From contig NZ_BCSG01000017.1 of NCBI RefSeq assembly GCF_001570745.1, positions 1 through 64,000 of the forward strand: a DNA stretch of 64,000 nucleotides, in the 5' to 3' direction. Positions 35,444 through 47,423 of the stretch are shown here, piece by piece; within the stretch, counting starts at the first letter, position 1, and each line of letters begins with the position of its first letter. Position numbers and translations under genes: made by a program. Origin of the DNA: Alicyclobacillus mali NBRC 102425 (GTDB lineage: Bacteria > Bacillota > Bacilli > Alicyclobacillales > Alicyclobacillaceae). The notes beneath the pieces are model-generated. The model saw only the letters and a program-made list of their open reading frames with translations. It was not told where the DNA came from and made no database searches.

Positions 35444-36450
35444 CGGAAGATCTGGGCGAACTGGTGGAGGATGTTCGCCCGGTCTCGTTCCAACTGCGCC
35501 CAGGGCACCTGCATCAGCGCCGCGCCCTTCGGCACCGTGGGGGACGCGCCGACGACCGGGGACAGGCCGACGGACGCCACCACCTTCTGACCGGCCGGGC
35601 TCAGGAGCCAGTTGGCAAACGCCTTGGCCACCGGCGTCTCGTGTCCTTTGACGAACGCGAGAGGCCCCGGCACCACGATGGCGCCGTCCTCTGGCCACAC
35701 CACGGCGATGGGCGATCCTTGCTTCACAAGCGTGAACGCGGCGCTGTCGTTGGTCATGCCCACGTCCACCTTGCCGCTCGCGACATCATCCGCGACGGTC
35801 TTCACCGACGACTGCACCGCCGCGCCGTTCTGCTTCAGCGTTTTAAAGTAGTTCCAGCCGTATCGCGTCTCCATCATGCCGACAAACGCCATGGTGGTGC
35901 CGGAATAGGACGGATCGCCGATTTCCACCTCGCCCTTGTACGCGGCGCTGGTGAGGTCGCGCCACGAGTGGGGCACAGGCACGGACATGCCTTTGTGGTA
36001 CACGATCACGTCGTGAAACACGTACGCCCCCACCCAATCCGCGCCCTGATCCGCGCTCGGCAGATGGCTTGCGGCAGACGGCTTCTCGCGCGAGAGAATG
36101 CCCTGGGCGGCCAAGGTGTCCGCCGCGGTCGGATCGGCCAAGAGCACCATATCCGCGCCGATGGCGTGCGCCTTCGCCTCCGACTCGAGCCGCGTCACGA
36201 GCGCGCCCGTGCCCGTGGTCACCATCTGCACGCGCGCGGCCGGATCGTACGCCTCAAACGCCTGTGCCAGCGCCTGCGCGTTCTGCTGGGTCAGCGCGGC
36301 GTACACCGTGACGGTGCCCGCGGGCTTCGCCCCTTGGGCGCTCGCCGCGGCCTCTGCGGGGGCATGGGGATGTTGCTCGGCGTGCCACGCTGCGACGCCC
36401 GCCGCGACGACCACCGCCGCCGCGGCGACACTCAATCCCTTCATGAGCAT
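35440..36450 (-). CDS. ABC transporter substrate-binding protein, iron(III) type
   Basis: A 336-residue periplasmic-type binding protein with an N-terminal uncleaved or signal helix (GLSVAAAAVVVAAGVAAW) and no lipobox Cys. The domain begins TVTVYAALTQQNAQALAQAF, like the ferric-binding proteins FbpA/FutA, and ends with PKGAALMQVPWAQLERDRANIL. The ATG at 36450 follows GGAGGGTG. It is the first gene of the three-gene operon; anchoring probably relies on the N-terminal helix. Confidence 0.87.
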   Translation of the reverse strand: MLMKGLSVAAAAVVVAAGVAAWHAEQHPHAPAEAAASAQGAKPAGTVTVYAALTQQNAQALAQAFEAYDPAARVQMVTTGTGALVTRLESEAKAHAIGADMVLLADPTAADTLAAQGILSREKPSAASHLPSADQGADWVGAYVFHDVIVYHKGMSVPVPHSWRDLTSAAYKGEVEIGDPSYSGTTMAFVGMMETRYGWNYFKTLKQNGAAVQSSVKTVADDVASGKVDVGMTNDSAAFTLVKQGSPIAVVWPEDGAIVVPGPLAFVKGHETPVAKAFANWLLSPAGQKVVASVGLSPVVGASPTVPKGAALMQVPWAQLERDRANILHQFAQIFR

Positions 36451-36564
36451 GCGTTTCACCCTCCATTCGTCTCCTTGCTCCGATGGTACCGAGCGTGTGT
36501 GGAGATTCGATGAAGGGAAGCGCACGCAACGGTAAAAGATTGGGAACCTTGTGTTGAGATTTCG

Positions 36565-37365
36565 TCACGCTTTGCGCATGTACATCCGCACCGCGAGCGG
36601 GGCAAAGACGAACATGATGGCCGCGGCGCCGGCGAGCGAGATGGCGATGTCCGGCGTCGCCTGGCCCTGATTGGCGAGCGATCGCACGGCGGCAATCAGG
36701 TGGGAGAGCGGATTGACGTTGACGAACACCTGCAGCCACTTGGGCATGGTGTTGACCGGCGCGAACGCGTTCGACAGGAACGTGAGCGGGAACAGGATGA
36801 GCATCGAGATGCCCTGCACGCTCGCCGCCGTCCGCGCGACGACGCCGAAGAACGCGAAGATCCAGCTGAGGGCGAACGCGCACACGATGACGAGCAGCGC
36901 GGCGGTGGCGACGTGCGCAAGGCCCCCGCGCGGGTGATAGCCCATGAGGTACCCCACGGCGAAGATGAGGACCGTGGCCAAGAGGTACCTCACCATGTCG
37001 GCGAGGAGCGCACCGGCGAGCGGCGCGATGCGGGCGATGGGCAGGGCGCGGAAGCGATCGAACACGCCCTTGTCCATGTCTTCGCGCAGCTGGACGCCGG
37101 TGACGACCGATGCGGTGATGACCGTCTGCACGAGGATGCCCGGGATGACGAGCGGCAAATAGTTCTGTGAGTTGCCGGAGATGGCGCCGCCGAAGATGTA
37201 GGTGAACATGAGCGTGAAGATGATGGGCTGCAGCGTGACGTCGAACAGCTGCTCTGGCGTCCGGCGCATCTTCAACAGGCCGCGGTAGGCCATGGTGAGC
37301 GACTGGCGCAGCGCAGTCGCCATGGAGGCGCGCGCCGGGATGACTGCGAAGGCTGTCTGTTGCAT
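36565..37365 (-). CDS. ABC-2 type exporter permease, DrrB-like
   Basis: A 266-residue permease with six predicted helices and the DrrB-like N-terminal segment (MAYRGLLKMRRTPEQLFDVTLQPIIFTLMF). Its ATG shares one base with the stop of the ATPase gene (TGATG) after GGAGAGAG. With the ATPase it should form a drug or lipid exporter. A longer open frame on this strand extends into the ATPase gene and is not the gene. Confidence 0.9.
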   Translation of the reverse strand: MQQTAFAVIPARASMATALRQSLTMAYRGLLKMRRTPEQLFDVTLQPIIFTLMFTYIFGGAISGNSQNYLPLVIPGILVQTVITASVVTGVQLREDMDKGVFDRFRALPIARIAPLAGALLADMVRYLLATVLIFAVGYLMGYHPRGGLAHVATAALLVIVCAFALSWIFAFFGVVARTAASVQGISMLILFPLTFLSNAFAPVNTMPKWLQVFVNVNPLSHLIAAVRSLANQGQATPDIAISLAGAAAIMFVFAPLAVRMYMRKA

Positions 37366-38375
37366 CAGGCACTCTCTCCTTCGTCGGCGGTTTCGGCCTC
37401 GTGACCGGTGAGGGCGAGGAACACCTCGTCTAAGGTCGGCTTTTGCACGCCGAGTTCGGTGATGTCGATGCCGGCTGCCTTCAGCGCCACGAGCAGATCC
37501 GGCACGACGCTCGTGTCGGCCACAGGCGCGATGATCCGGCGCCCCTCGGGCGAGGGCGTGGCCTGCGCGCCAAGCGCCGCTTCCACGATGGCGCGCGCCC
37601 GCGGCACATCCTCCGGGTTGGCGAAGGTGAGGTGCAGGGACGACCGGCCCACCGACGACTTCAGCTCGTCCGGCGTGCCTTCCGCAATGACGCGGCCGCG
37701 ATCGATCACGGCGATTCGGTTCGCCAGCTGGTCCGCCTCGTCCAAATATTGCGTGGTCAGGAGCACGGTTGTGCCTTCGCGCACGAGCTGGCGGATGGTG
37801 TCCCACATCTGGGCGCGCGTGCGCGGATCGAGCCCGGTGGTGGGTTCGTCGAGGAAGATGAGCGGCGGCGTGGCGATGAGGCTGGCCGCGAGATCCAGGC
37901 GGCGCCGCATGCCGCCGGAAAAGTGCTTCAGCGGGCGATTGCGCGCCTCGGTGAGGCCGAACTGCTCGAGCAGGCGCTCTGCCGTCGCTCGCGCCTCGCG
38001 GCGGCTCTGTCCGAGGAGGCGCGCGAAGAGCACCAGGTTTTCCGCGGCGGTGAGTGTCTCGTCGACGGAGGCGTACTGACCAGTCACGCCGATGAGCTGG
38101 CGCACGCGGTGCGCGTCCTTCACGACGTCGTGGCCGAAGATGCGCGCCTGGCCTGCGTCTGGGCGGATGAGCGTCGCGAGCATGCGCACGGTGGTGGTCT
38201 TGCCGGCGCCATTGGGGCCGAGCAGGCCGTACACCGTGCCGGCCTGCACGGACAGGCTGATGCCGTCGACGGCGCGATGGGGGCCAAAGGCCTTGACGAG
38301 ATCGACCGCTTCGATGGCGACGGACGTTCGCCGTGCGGCGGCCGACGTCTGGGCTTGTGTAATTATCAGGGACAT
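37365..38375 (-). CDS. ABC exporter ATPase, DrrA-like
   Basis: A 336-residue ATPase with Walker A GPNGAGKTT, signature FSGGMRRR, Walker B LIFLDEPTTGLD and the DrrA-type C-terminal extension (LDEVFLALTGHEAE near the end). AAAGGAGG precedes the ATG. It pairs with the DrrB-like permease for daunorubicin-resistance-type export; the real substrate is unknown. Confidence 0.9.
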   Translation of the reverse strand: MSLIITQAQTSAAARRTSVAIEAVDLVKAFGPHRAVDGISLSVQAGTVYGLLGPNGAGKTTTVRMLATLIRPDAGQARIFGHDVVKDAHRVRQLIGVTGQYASVDETLTAAENLVLFARLLGQSRREARATAERLLEQFGLTEARNRPLKHFSGGMRRRLDLAASLIATPPLIFLDEPTTGLDPRTRAQMWDTIRQLVREGTTVLLTTQYLDEADQLANRIAVIDRGRVIAEGTPDELKSSVGRSSLHLTFANPEDVPRARAIVEAALGAQATPSPEGRRIIAPVADTSVVPDLLVALKAAGIDITELGVQKPTLDEVFLALTGHEAETADEGESA

Positions 38376-38455
38376 GCGAAAAAACCTCCTTTCGCGCTCA
38401 TCGTAGCGGCGGAAGATGAACGGACGATGAACGGAAAGGAGGTCGGTTTTTCGCG

Positions 38456-39451
38456 TCAGCGCGCGGACGCGTCGAGCGCGCCGACCACCGGATGCGGGAC
38501 GTACGGTTCTTCCAAGTAGCGCATCTCGTCGTCCGAGAGCTTGACGTCGATGGTGGCCACCGCGTCCTCGAGGTGGTGCATCTTGGTGGCCCCGACAATC
38601 GGGGCGGTGACGCCCGGCTTATGCAGGAGCCAGGCCAGCGCAATCTGGGCGCGCGGAACGCCGTGGCGCTCCGCGAGCTCGCCGACGCGATCCAGAATGG
38701 CCTGATCGACCTCTGCCATGCGGTCGTACTTGGCGCGCTGCACCTGGTCGGTCTCGGAGCGAAGCGTCGATTCGGACCGCCCCCGCGCCAGGCGGCCAGC
38801 GGCGAGCGGGCTGTACGGGATGACGCCGATGCCCTCCTCGCGGCAGAGCGGCATCATCTCGCGCTCCTCCTCGCGGTAGATGAGGTTGTAGTGGTTCTGC
38901 ATGGAGACGAACCGGGTGAGCCCGCGCCCATCCGCCACGGCCAGCGCCTTCATGAACTGCCACGCGTACATGGCCGACGCGCCGATGTAGCGGACCTTGC
39001 CGGCCTTGACGAGATCGTGCAGGGCCTCGAGCGTCTCCTCAATGGGCGTCTGGTAGTCCCAGCGGTGGATCTGGTACAAATCCACGTAGTCCGTGCCGAG
39101 CCGCTTCAGGCTTTGGTCGATGGCTTCCATGATGGCCTTGCGCGACAGGCCGCCGGCGTTCGGCCCCTCGCGGAGCGGGAAAAACACTTTGGTGGCGATC
39201 ACGACCTGATCCCTCGGCACCGCTTCCTTGAGGATCTTGCCGACGATTTCTTCGCTCGTGCCGATGGAGTAGACGTTCGCCGTGTCGAAGAAGTTGATGC
39301 CGAGATCGAGCGCGCGGTGGATGATGGGCCGCGCGTCCGCCTCGTCGAGCACCCAGGGATGTTGCCAGGTGCCGGGCTTGCCAAAGCCCATGCAGCCGAG
39401 GCAGATGCGAGAGACCTCAAGGCCAGTTCGGCCGAGTTTGACGTATTCCAT
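38456..39451 (-). CDS. Aldo/keto reductase 1
   Basis: A 331-residue NADPH-dependent oxidoreductase with a TIM barrel. The catalytic tetrad is visible: Asp and Tyr in FFDTANVYS, Lys in VIATKVFF and His in YQIHRWD. AAAGGAGGTTT lies before the ATG. It follows the second aldo/keto reductase by 60 bases on the same strand, and an AraC regulator is divergent upstream, so all three probably respond to the same carbonyl signal. Overall it resembles the YghZ/GSP69-like group. Confidence 0.92.
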   Translation of the reverse strand: MEYVKLGRTGLEVSRICLGCMGFGKPGTWQHPWVLDEADARPIIHRALDLGINFFDTANVYSIGTSEEIVGKILKEAVPRDQVVIATKVFFPLREGPNAGGLSRKAIMEAIDQSLKRLGTDYVDLYQIHRWDYQTPIEETLEALHDLVKAGKVRYIGASAMYAWQFMKALAVADGRGLTRFVSMQNHYNLIYREEEREMMPLCREEGIGVIPYSPLAAGRLARGRSESTLRSETDQVQRAKYDRMAEVDQAILDRVGELAERHGVPRAQIALAWLLHKPGVTAPIVGATKMHHLEDAVATIDVKLSDDEMRYLEEPYVPHPVVGALDASAR

Positions 39452-39511
39452 CGCTGAAACCTCCTTTTGTGCCGTGGGTGTGACCCCGCCCGGCGTCCCG
39501 ATGGCTTGGCC

Positions 39512-41444
<1,933 letters not shown>

Positions 41445-41526
41445 CGGACAGGCCCGCTCTTCAACAGGCCCGCCGTTCACGCGCCGTTCATCTTGGCGAG
41501 GTATCCTTGCGCGTGAGGTGATGAAC

Positions 41527-42201
41527 ATGGCAACCATCCTCGTGGCCGACGACGAGCCTCACATCCGCGAACTCGTGCGCAGCACGCTCGAGCGGGAAGG
41601 GCATCGGGTGGTGGAGGCGGCGGACGGGCGCGAGGCGGCGGATGCACTGGCCCATGAGCCCGTGCAGCTCGCCGTGATCGACGTGATGATGCCCGAGGTG
41701 GACGGGTTCGAGCTGACGCAATGGTTGCGCGAAGAGCGCGATGTGCCGATTCTGCTCCTGACCGCGCTCGGGGAGACAAGCCACAAGGTGCGCGGCCTTC
41801 GGCTCGGCGCGGACGACTACCTCGTCAAGCCCTTCGCCCCCGAGGAGCTTGTGGCGCGCGTCGAGGCGCTTCTGCGCCGCTATCGCATGCGGGCGGACGG
41901 CGCGCTCGATCTCGCCGGACTCCGCCTCCTCTCGGACACGTATGAAGTCGAGGCGAACGGGGAGCGCACGTCGCTTCCGCCGAAGGAGTTTCAGCTTCTG
42001 TTCACGCTGGCCGCGTCGGCGGGCAGGACGCTCTCCCGCGACAAGCTGATTGAAGAGGTGTGGGGGTACGACTACGCGGGGGACGAGCGGACGGTGGACG
42101 TGCACATCAAGCGGTTGCGCGACAAATTCCCCGAGGACATCTACCCGTTTCGCATCCGCACCGTGCGCGGGTTGGGGTATCGCCTGGAGGTGAACGCGTG
42201 A
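41527..42201 (+). CDS. OmpR-family response regulator
   Basis: A 224-residue protein with a receiver domain (phospho-acceptor Asp52 in IDVMMPEVDG, Lys101 in LVKPF) and a C-terminal winged helix (DERTVDVHIKRLRDKF, RTVRGLGYRLE). The ATG at 41527 follows GAGGTG at six bases. The partner kinase starts at a GTG overlapping this gene's stop, so the two are translated together. The stimulus is unknown. Confidence 0.93.
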   Translation: MATILVADDEPHIRELVRSTLEREGHRVVEAADGREAADALAHEPVQLAVIDVMMPEVDGFELTQWLREERDVPILLLTALGETSHKVRGLRLGADDYLVKPFAPEELVARVEALLRRYRMRADGALDLAGLRLLSDTYEVEANGERTSLPPKEFQLLFTLAASAGRTLSRDKLIEEVWGYDYAGDERTVDVHIKRLRDKFPEDIYPFRIRTVRGLGYRLEVNA

Positions 42202-43307
42202 AGGAGCGAGCCGCCTCGCGGGGGTCTGACGACTTCCGCGCCCGTCACGTGCGCTGGCAGTGGCGCGAAGCGTTGGATAGGCTAATCTGGATGTCGTGTT
42301 GGTCGTTCGTATTGCTGAGCGCCTCGTACGGCGTGGTGCGCCTCATCGGGCGCGCATTCGGGTGGCGGCCCGTGCCGTATGGCCAGCTGATGATGATTGG
42401 CGGCGTGGGCCTGGTGATGCTCGCGCTCGTCGCGCTTCTCTGGAATGCGCTTGGCTTCGACCGCGATGATCGCCTCTTTTTCCGCATTCTCGACTCCTTG
42501 CGCGAGATTGGCCGCGGGAATTTCAGCGCTCGCGCCATGCTGGAGGTCCGGCGTGGCTTGCCGGATCACCCCATGAACCAGCTGGTGCTGCACGTTCGCG
42601 AGATGGCGGAAGGGCTCGAGCGCATCGAACAGATGCGCCAGGAGTTTGTGGCGAACGTTTCCCACGAGATGCAGACGCCGCTCACGTCCATCCTCGGTTT
42701 CGTGAAGGCGCTCAAATCGGACGGGCTGTCGGAAGGCGAGCGGCGCCACTATCTCGACATCATTGAGGCGGAGAGCGAGCGGTTGTCCCGCCTGGCGGAC
42801 AACCTGCTCAAACTCACCTCGCTCGAATCAGGCCATCACCCGATGACGCTCAAGCGCTTCCGTCTCGACCGCCAGCTGCGCGAGGTGGCGATTGCTTGCG
42901 AGCCGCTCTGGACGGAGAAGGGTCTCCTTCTCGACATGCAGGTGGAGCCCGTCGAGTTGGAAGGCGACGAGGACCTCCTCGGCCAGGTGTGGATGAATCT
43001 CCTGTTTAACGCCATCAAGTTCACGGAGCCGGGCGGCCGAATTCAAGTGCGCCTCGAGAAGGAAGACACAGGCGTCTGCGCCTCGGTTGCGGACACCGGC
43101 ATCGGCATCCGTGCGGAAGATATGAGCCGCGTATTCACTCGCTTCTTCAAGGCGGACCGGTCGCGCGGCAAACCGGGCAATGGGCTTGGCCTCGCCATCA
43201 CCAAGCGCATTGTGGAGATGCACCACGGGGACATCTCGGTCGAAAGCGAGCCAGGGCGTGGGTCGACATTCAAGGTGCACCTGCCGTATACTCAGGGTGG
43301 AAGATGA
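42198..43307 (+). CDS. Membrane sensor histidine kinase
   Basis: About 369 residues. The GTG at 42198 overlaps the regulator's stop (GTGA) behind GGAGGTGA. Two membrane helices (residues about 30-55 and 65-85) lie close together, leaving almost no outside sensor loop, so it may sense the membrane itself. A HAMP-like region follows, then the phospho-acceptor His156 in VSHEMQTPLTS (the usual Arg is Gln) and the ATP-binding N, G1 and G2 boxes (NLLFNAIKF, DTGIGI, GNGLGLAI). Confidence 0.92.
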   Translation: MKERAASRGSDDFRARHVRWQWREALDRLIWMSCWSFVLLSASYGVVRLIGRAFGWRPVPYGQLMMIGGVGLVMLALVALLWNALGFDRDDRLFFRILDSLREIGRGNFSARAMLEVRRGLPDHPMNQLVLHVREMAEGLERIEQMRQEFVANVSHEMQTPLTSILGFVKALKSDGLSEGERRHYLDIIEAESERLSRLADNLLKLTSLESGHHPMTLKRFRLDRQLREVAIACEPLWTEKGLLLDMQVEPVELEGDEDLLGQVWMNLLFNAIKFTEPGGRIQVRLEKEDTGVCASVADTGIGIRAEDMSRVFTRFFKADRSRGKPGNGLGLAITKRIVEMHHGDISVESEPGRGSTFKVHLPYTQGGR

Positions 43308-43367
43308 GGATTGGCGTTCCATCGCCGAAGCTTATGAATTCGGGTGTCCTTCGGGGAGGCGTGATGC

Positions 43368-43559
43368 GTGCTCGCCGCCGAAATTCTCCTTCTTCTCCTT
43401 TTCGCCGCGATTGAATTCGCCGTTGGACTGTTCTTTGCCTGGGCGTTTGCGCGCATGTTTCAGGTGAGGTTGTCGAAAAGGACGAGGCTGTGGATGGCGA
43501 CCGTCTGGGCTGCTCTCGGCGTGATGCCCACTGTGCTTGGAATTAACGGAGGATTGTGA
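43368..43559 (+). CDS. Small two-helix membrane protein
   Basis: 63 residues from a GTG after GGGGAGG. Two hydrophobic helices (AAEILLLLLFAAIEFAVGLF and WMATVWAALGVMPTVLG) flank a basic loop (RLSKRTR). It lies between the histidine kinase and a LysE exporter, same strand; no family recognised. Confidence 0.55.
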   Translation: MLAAEILLLLLFAAIEFAVGLFFAWAFARMFQVRLSKRTRLWMATVWAALGVMPTVLGINGGL

Positions 43560-43592
43560 ATCGGTTGATCGAACGCCGGAAAGGAGTTTCGC

Positions 43593-44213
43593 ATGGTCGG
43601 CGCGTTTTGGCACGGCCTGATTTTGGCCTTTGCGCTCATCCTGCCGATTGGCATGCAGAACGGATTTCTCCTCAGCCAAGGCGCGCTGCACCGGCGATGG
43701 CTGGCGGCCCTGCCGGCCGTGGTAACGGCGGCCCTCTGCGACACGTTTCTCGTGGCGCTCGCGGTCTTTGGGGTGTCGGGCGCCGTCTTTCACATCGTTT
43801 GGCTGCGCGTCGCGCTTGGCATCGTGGGCGTGGCCTTTCTGTTGTACATGGGCTTTCAGACGTGGCGCGAGAATCCTGACCATGACGCCGTCACATCCGA
43901 GGTCTGGTCGCCGCGTCGGCAGATGGGCTTCGCGATGTCGGTCTCCCTTCTGAATCCGCACGCGCTCATGGATACGCTCGCCGTGATCGGCGGGAGCGCG
44001 GCCGTGTACGGCACTTGGGGCGAGAGGGCGTCGTTCGCGGCGGCGTGCGCACTTGTCTCGTGGGTTTGGTTTTTCTTCCTCATGACGCTCGGCCATGTGG
44101 CGGGCCGCGCCGCGGCGGGGGTGGGGCTGAAGCGGGTCATCAACCGCATCTCCGCCCTCATGATGTGGGCCTCCGCGGGGCTCCTCATCCACATCCTGCT
44201 CACGTTCCGCTGA
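43593..44213 (+). CDS. LysE/ArgO-family amino-acid exporter
   Basis: A 206-residue membrane protein with six helices. The family signature FALILPIGMQNGFLLSQG is at the N-terminus, and the conserved LLNPHALMDT lies in the middle. These carriers export basic amino acids; the exact substrate here is not shown. AAAGGAG precedes the ATG. Confidence 0.9.
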   Translation: MVGAFWHGLILAFALILPIGMQNGFLLSQGALHRRWLAALPAVVTAALCDTFLVALAVFGVSGAVFHIVWLRVALGIVGVAFLLYMGFQTWRENPDHDAVTSEVWSPRRQMGFAMSVSLLNPHALMDTLAVIGGSAAVYGTWGERASFAAACALVSWVWFFFLMTLGHVAGRAAAGVGLKRVINRISALMMWASAGLLIHILLTFR

Positions 44214-44311
44214 CAGAAGGTTCCGGTCTTCATCTGTCGAGGCGAGCGCATGCCCGTGGGCGATGGGCCCGATGCGCGCATTCGCGCGACGGCAGGAAGC
44301 CCGGGCGCGCA

Positions 44312-44335
44312 GATGGCGCCCGCGCGGGCGCCATC
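44312..44335. terminator. Perfect 24-base palindrome between convergent genes
   Basis: GATGGCGCCCGC is followed at once by its reverse complement GCGGGCGCCATC, making a hairpin with a minimal loop. It sits between the convergent lysE-like and celB-like genes and could end both transcripts, though no T-run follows either way. Confidence 0.5.
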
Positions 44336-44358
44336 CAGCAATGGCCGGGGCGAGCGGG

Positions 44359-47249
44359 TCAGCTCACGACAAAGTTGACCACGCCGCCGTTGGTGAAATA
44401 GCAGTTGCCCGTCCAGTTGCTCGTGTCAAACGCCTGGAAGTTGAGCGGATACGTGCCCGCGGTCACCGACGACGGCACCTGCCAGGTGGCAGTCACGGTC
44501 TGGGTCTGGCCGGGAAGGAGCGTGGTGCTCGGCCAGTACTTTTGGAAGATGGCGCCGCTCTGTCCATCCACCTCCACGTCGATGAGCCCGTTCTGGAGCG
44601 CGTCGGTCGACGAGACGTTCGCGAACGTGGTCTGGATGGTCACCGTGTCACCCGGCGCAATGGAGATGTTGGTTCCCGACGGATAGTGGCCGCTCGCGTC
44701 CGGCGCCGGCACGTTGTACGTGGTGCCGTTCACCGTGATGACCGTGTTCTTCGTGACAATGTCGCCGTACTTGGCCGCGGGCGGCTGATTCACGGTTATG
44801 GTTGCGCCCGCCGTATCGGCGTCGTACGTGGCGCCTGTGGCCGGATCGAACGCGAACGCTTCGACGGTGTAGGTCCCGTTGGCGGATGGGGCCGCAAAGG
44901 TCCAGGATTCGCTCGCGGGCGCGCCTGGCGCAATCTCCACGCCTGTCACCTGGTGGCTCGCGACGAGATCGCCCGTCGAGTCGTACAGCTCGAGTTCCAC
45001 CGTCGCGCCGTGCAGGGGCCTATCCGAGTTGAACGACGCGGTCACGGTCTCCGAGCCGCCGGCGTTCACGGTGGGCGAGGAGAGCGCCAGGGTGTCCGTC
45101 ACCGACGCGGCGGCGTGCGGCGCGGGGATGAGCGGATGCAGGACGAGATCCACGCCACTGTACGGCATGAGTTTGATCGACTGGGCGGTCGGCAGCGTCA
45201 GCGCTGCGGTGACGGCGCTCGATCCTTCGCCGTACACGAGTGCCTTCGTGATGGCGTAGGGCCCCACGCCGAGCACGTTCAGATTTGCGCTGTAGATGGT
45301 CGAAGGGCTGCGGTTGACGAGCATCAGGGAGATGTCGCCGTTTGGCTCCCGCACCGCGTGCACGTCGATGTCGCTCTGGGACGACGCGGAGCCCAGGAAG
45401 GTGTCGCCTGGCCGTGCGAAGTCGGACACGAGCTGGAAGCCGTAGTACGGCGGCAGCGAGGTGTATTCAGGCGGCTCCTGAACGCCCTTGGGCGTGGTCT
45501 GCCCGGACGACAGCAGCCCGTAATCGCCGAACAGGTTCTGGCCGTAGAGGCTGGGACTCGTGTAGTTGTCCTCGGCGCCGTTCAGGAGGTCCCACCAGTC
45601 GACGTTGGCCGCGCCCGCTTGCACGAAGCCGGCGAGATCGTCCGCTAGGAACAGCGCCTCGGGCAGGTTCGTCGACTGCTGCCCCGGATTGTAGGACACG
45701 CTGTTGGTCTCGGTCACGAAGATTTGGATATTTTTTGCGTTCGATCCGGCGTATGCGTTGATCTCGCGCTTGAGCTCCGCCACCATGGCGGGGATCTGAT
45801 CGGTGTCGGCGAGGAGCCCGGCGTCGGTCTCCTGGCCGGGGGTCTCGGGGTACCAGTGGACGTCGACGAAGTCGATGTACGGGCCGAGCGCCTTGAGCAC
45901 GACGGTGTTCCAGTCGTCGTTGCCGTTCACGGTGGCGCCCCAGGGCCAGTTGTACGGCATGGTGAGCACCGCGCCAATTTTGATGTTGGGATCGACGGCG
46001 CGCATGGCCTGGATGAACTGCAGGGCGTTCTGGGCGTAGGCCTGCGGGCTCAGGCCAGGGTTGCCCTTCTGCGGCTCGTTCGGGACGGCGTGATCGTCCG
46101 CTTCCCAGCCGTTGCCGTTGTAGTAGCCGTTGCCATAGGTCTCGTTGCCGAGCTCCCAATAGAGGACGTTGTGTGATGGGTGACGTCGGCGTACTTGACC
46201 CAGTCGGCTGCGAGCTGGGGCGTGCCGGTGCCGTAGTTGACGGTGATGATGGGCGTGGAACCTACGGCGTTCACGAACTGCATGAAGTTGTCAAAGGTGT
46301 CGCTGGGGTTGACGTAGCCCCCATCGTTGCGCGTGTTGGTCTCCCAGTTGTACACGTCCGAGATGGAGCCGCCGGGCCAGCGGATGAGCGCGGGATGGAG
46401 CGCCTGCACCTCGGAGATGACGGTCTGCGAGTTGAGCCCGCTGTCCCACACGGCCGCGTTCAGGCCAAAGGCGGTGGCGGGGACGGCCTGGAGGCGGGCG
46501 GCTGCGTTCACGGTGATGGTGGCGCTGGCGGTGGGCGCGCCGAAGCCGAGCGCGTTCGTGCAGATGCGGGTCATGAGCGCGGTCTGCGCGGCGCCCTGCG
46601 GATCGACCTGCGTTTCAAAGCTCGACCAAGTGCGGGCGAGATCGGACGGAGACAGCCCATTCTGGCGCAGGTAGGCGGAGATGGTGGGGGACAAGGACGC
46701 GGCCTGCGCGAGCGCGTTTCCGACGGTCGAGCTCGAGGCTTGGCCGGCCAAGATGGCTTTGGACGATTGACCGATGACGGTCAAAAACGATTGATAGAAG
46801 AGGCCGACGGCGGGCGAAGAGAGCAGGGGAGAAATCGACTGAAGCGTCTGTAAAATCTGCGCGGCGTTGCTCCCGCGAGTCGACACGGCGCCGTACGTTG
46901 CCAGGTTGAACAGGTTGGAGACGGCCTGTGCTACCTGGGACTGCGCGCTCGTCGCCGGGGACGCATTCGGATACAGCCACTGGAGCCACTGCGACGTCGA
47001 CAGGTTGGACGCCGCTTGTGCTGCGGCCTGGACGGCTGCGAGCTCGGGCACCGTGAGCGCGTCGTGAATCACCTGCATCTCCGTGGCCATGGACGTCGAA
47101 GCGAAGTCGTCGGCGCGCACGCGGGCGGCAATGCTCGGGCGATGTTGCGAGGCCAGATGGGCCGTCGGATGGGCCGCGGCCCACGCGGGTGACGCCCCGG
47201 TCCACAGCGTGATGACGGCGGCCAGCGAAGCAGACCAAGTCTTCTTCAA
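44359..47249 (-). pseudogene. celB-like GH51 endoglucanase/arabinofuranosidase-type glycosidase, frameshifted
   Basis: Two frames on the minus strand join into one secreted glycosidase of about 962 residues if two bases are removed near 46169-46175. There a CACACA tract makes the N-terminal frame read THHTTSSIG instead of THHNVLYWELGNE. The upstream piece has a signal peptide ending ASPAWAAA (TTG start after a G-rich box) and an N-terminal domain. The downstream piece has the catalytic residues (acid/base Glu in WELGNE, nucleophile in FVTETN), then Ig-like and C-terminal beta domains. It closely matches in layout what I recall of A. acidocaldarius CelB (about 100 kDa, GH51, cell-bound). An assembly or sequencing error is as likely as a true mutation. 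Confidence 0.8.
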
Positions 47250-47299
47250 AGCGATCCCCCCCATAGCAGAAAGCGGTTTCAAAAACTTCAAAACGATTT

Positions 47300-47316
47300 A
47301 GTAAAATCGATTTACT
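47300..47316. promoter_or_regulatory. Likely LacI-type operator at the celB-like promoter
   Basis: AGTAAA-ATCGA-TTTACT is a perfect 17-base inverted repeat that overlaps the expected transcription start (about 47313) of the leftward celB-like gene. Position and symmetry fit repression by the divergent LacI-family regulator. Confidence 0.6.
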
Positions 47317-47319
47317 TTC

Positions 47320-47348
47320 GTTATAGCGTCGGTTGTCTATAATGTCAA
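47320..47348 (-). promoter_or_regulatory. SigA-type promoter of the celB-like gene
   Basis: On the minus strand TTGACA (47343-47348) and TATAAC (47320-47325) are 17 bases apart, one mismatch from consensus. It would give a leader of about 65 bases before the TTG start. Confidence 0.75.
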
Positions 47349-47423
47349 TGAGCATCTTTTTCTCGATTCCGACAGCGGCGGTTTCCGCGTTTCATAGAAT
47401 CGGAACACCGGGAGGGATTCAAG

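Noticed and set aside
42060-42197. Extension of the histidine kinase frame into the response-regulator gene
   Set aside because: The GTG at 42198 overlaps the regulator stop with a good ribosome site; the extension is out-of-frame reading of the regulator.
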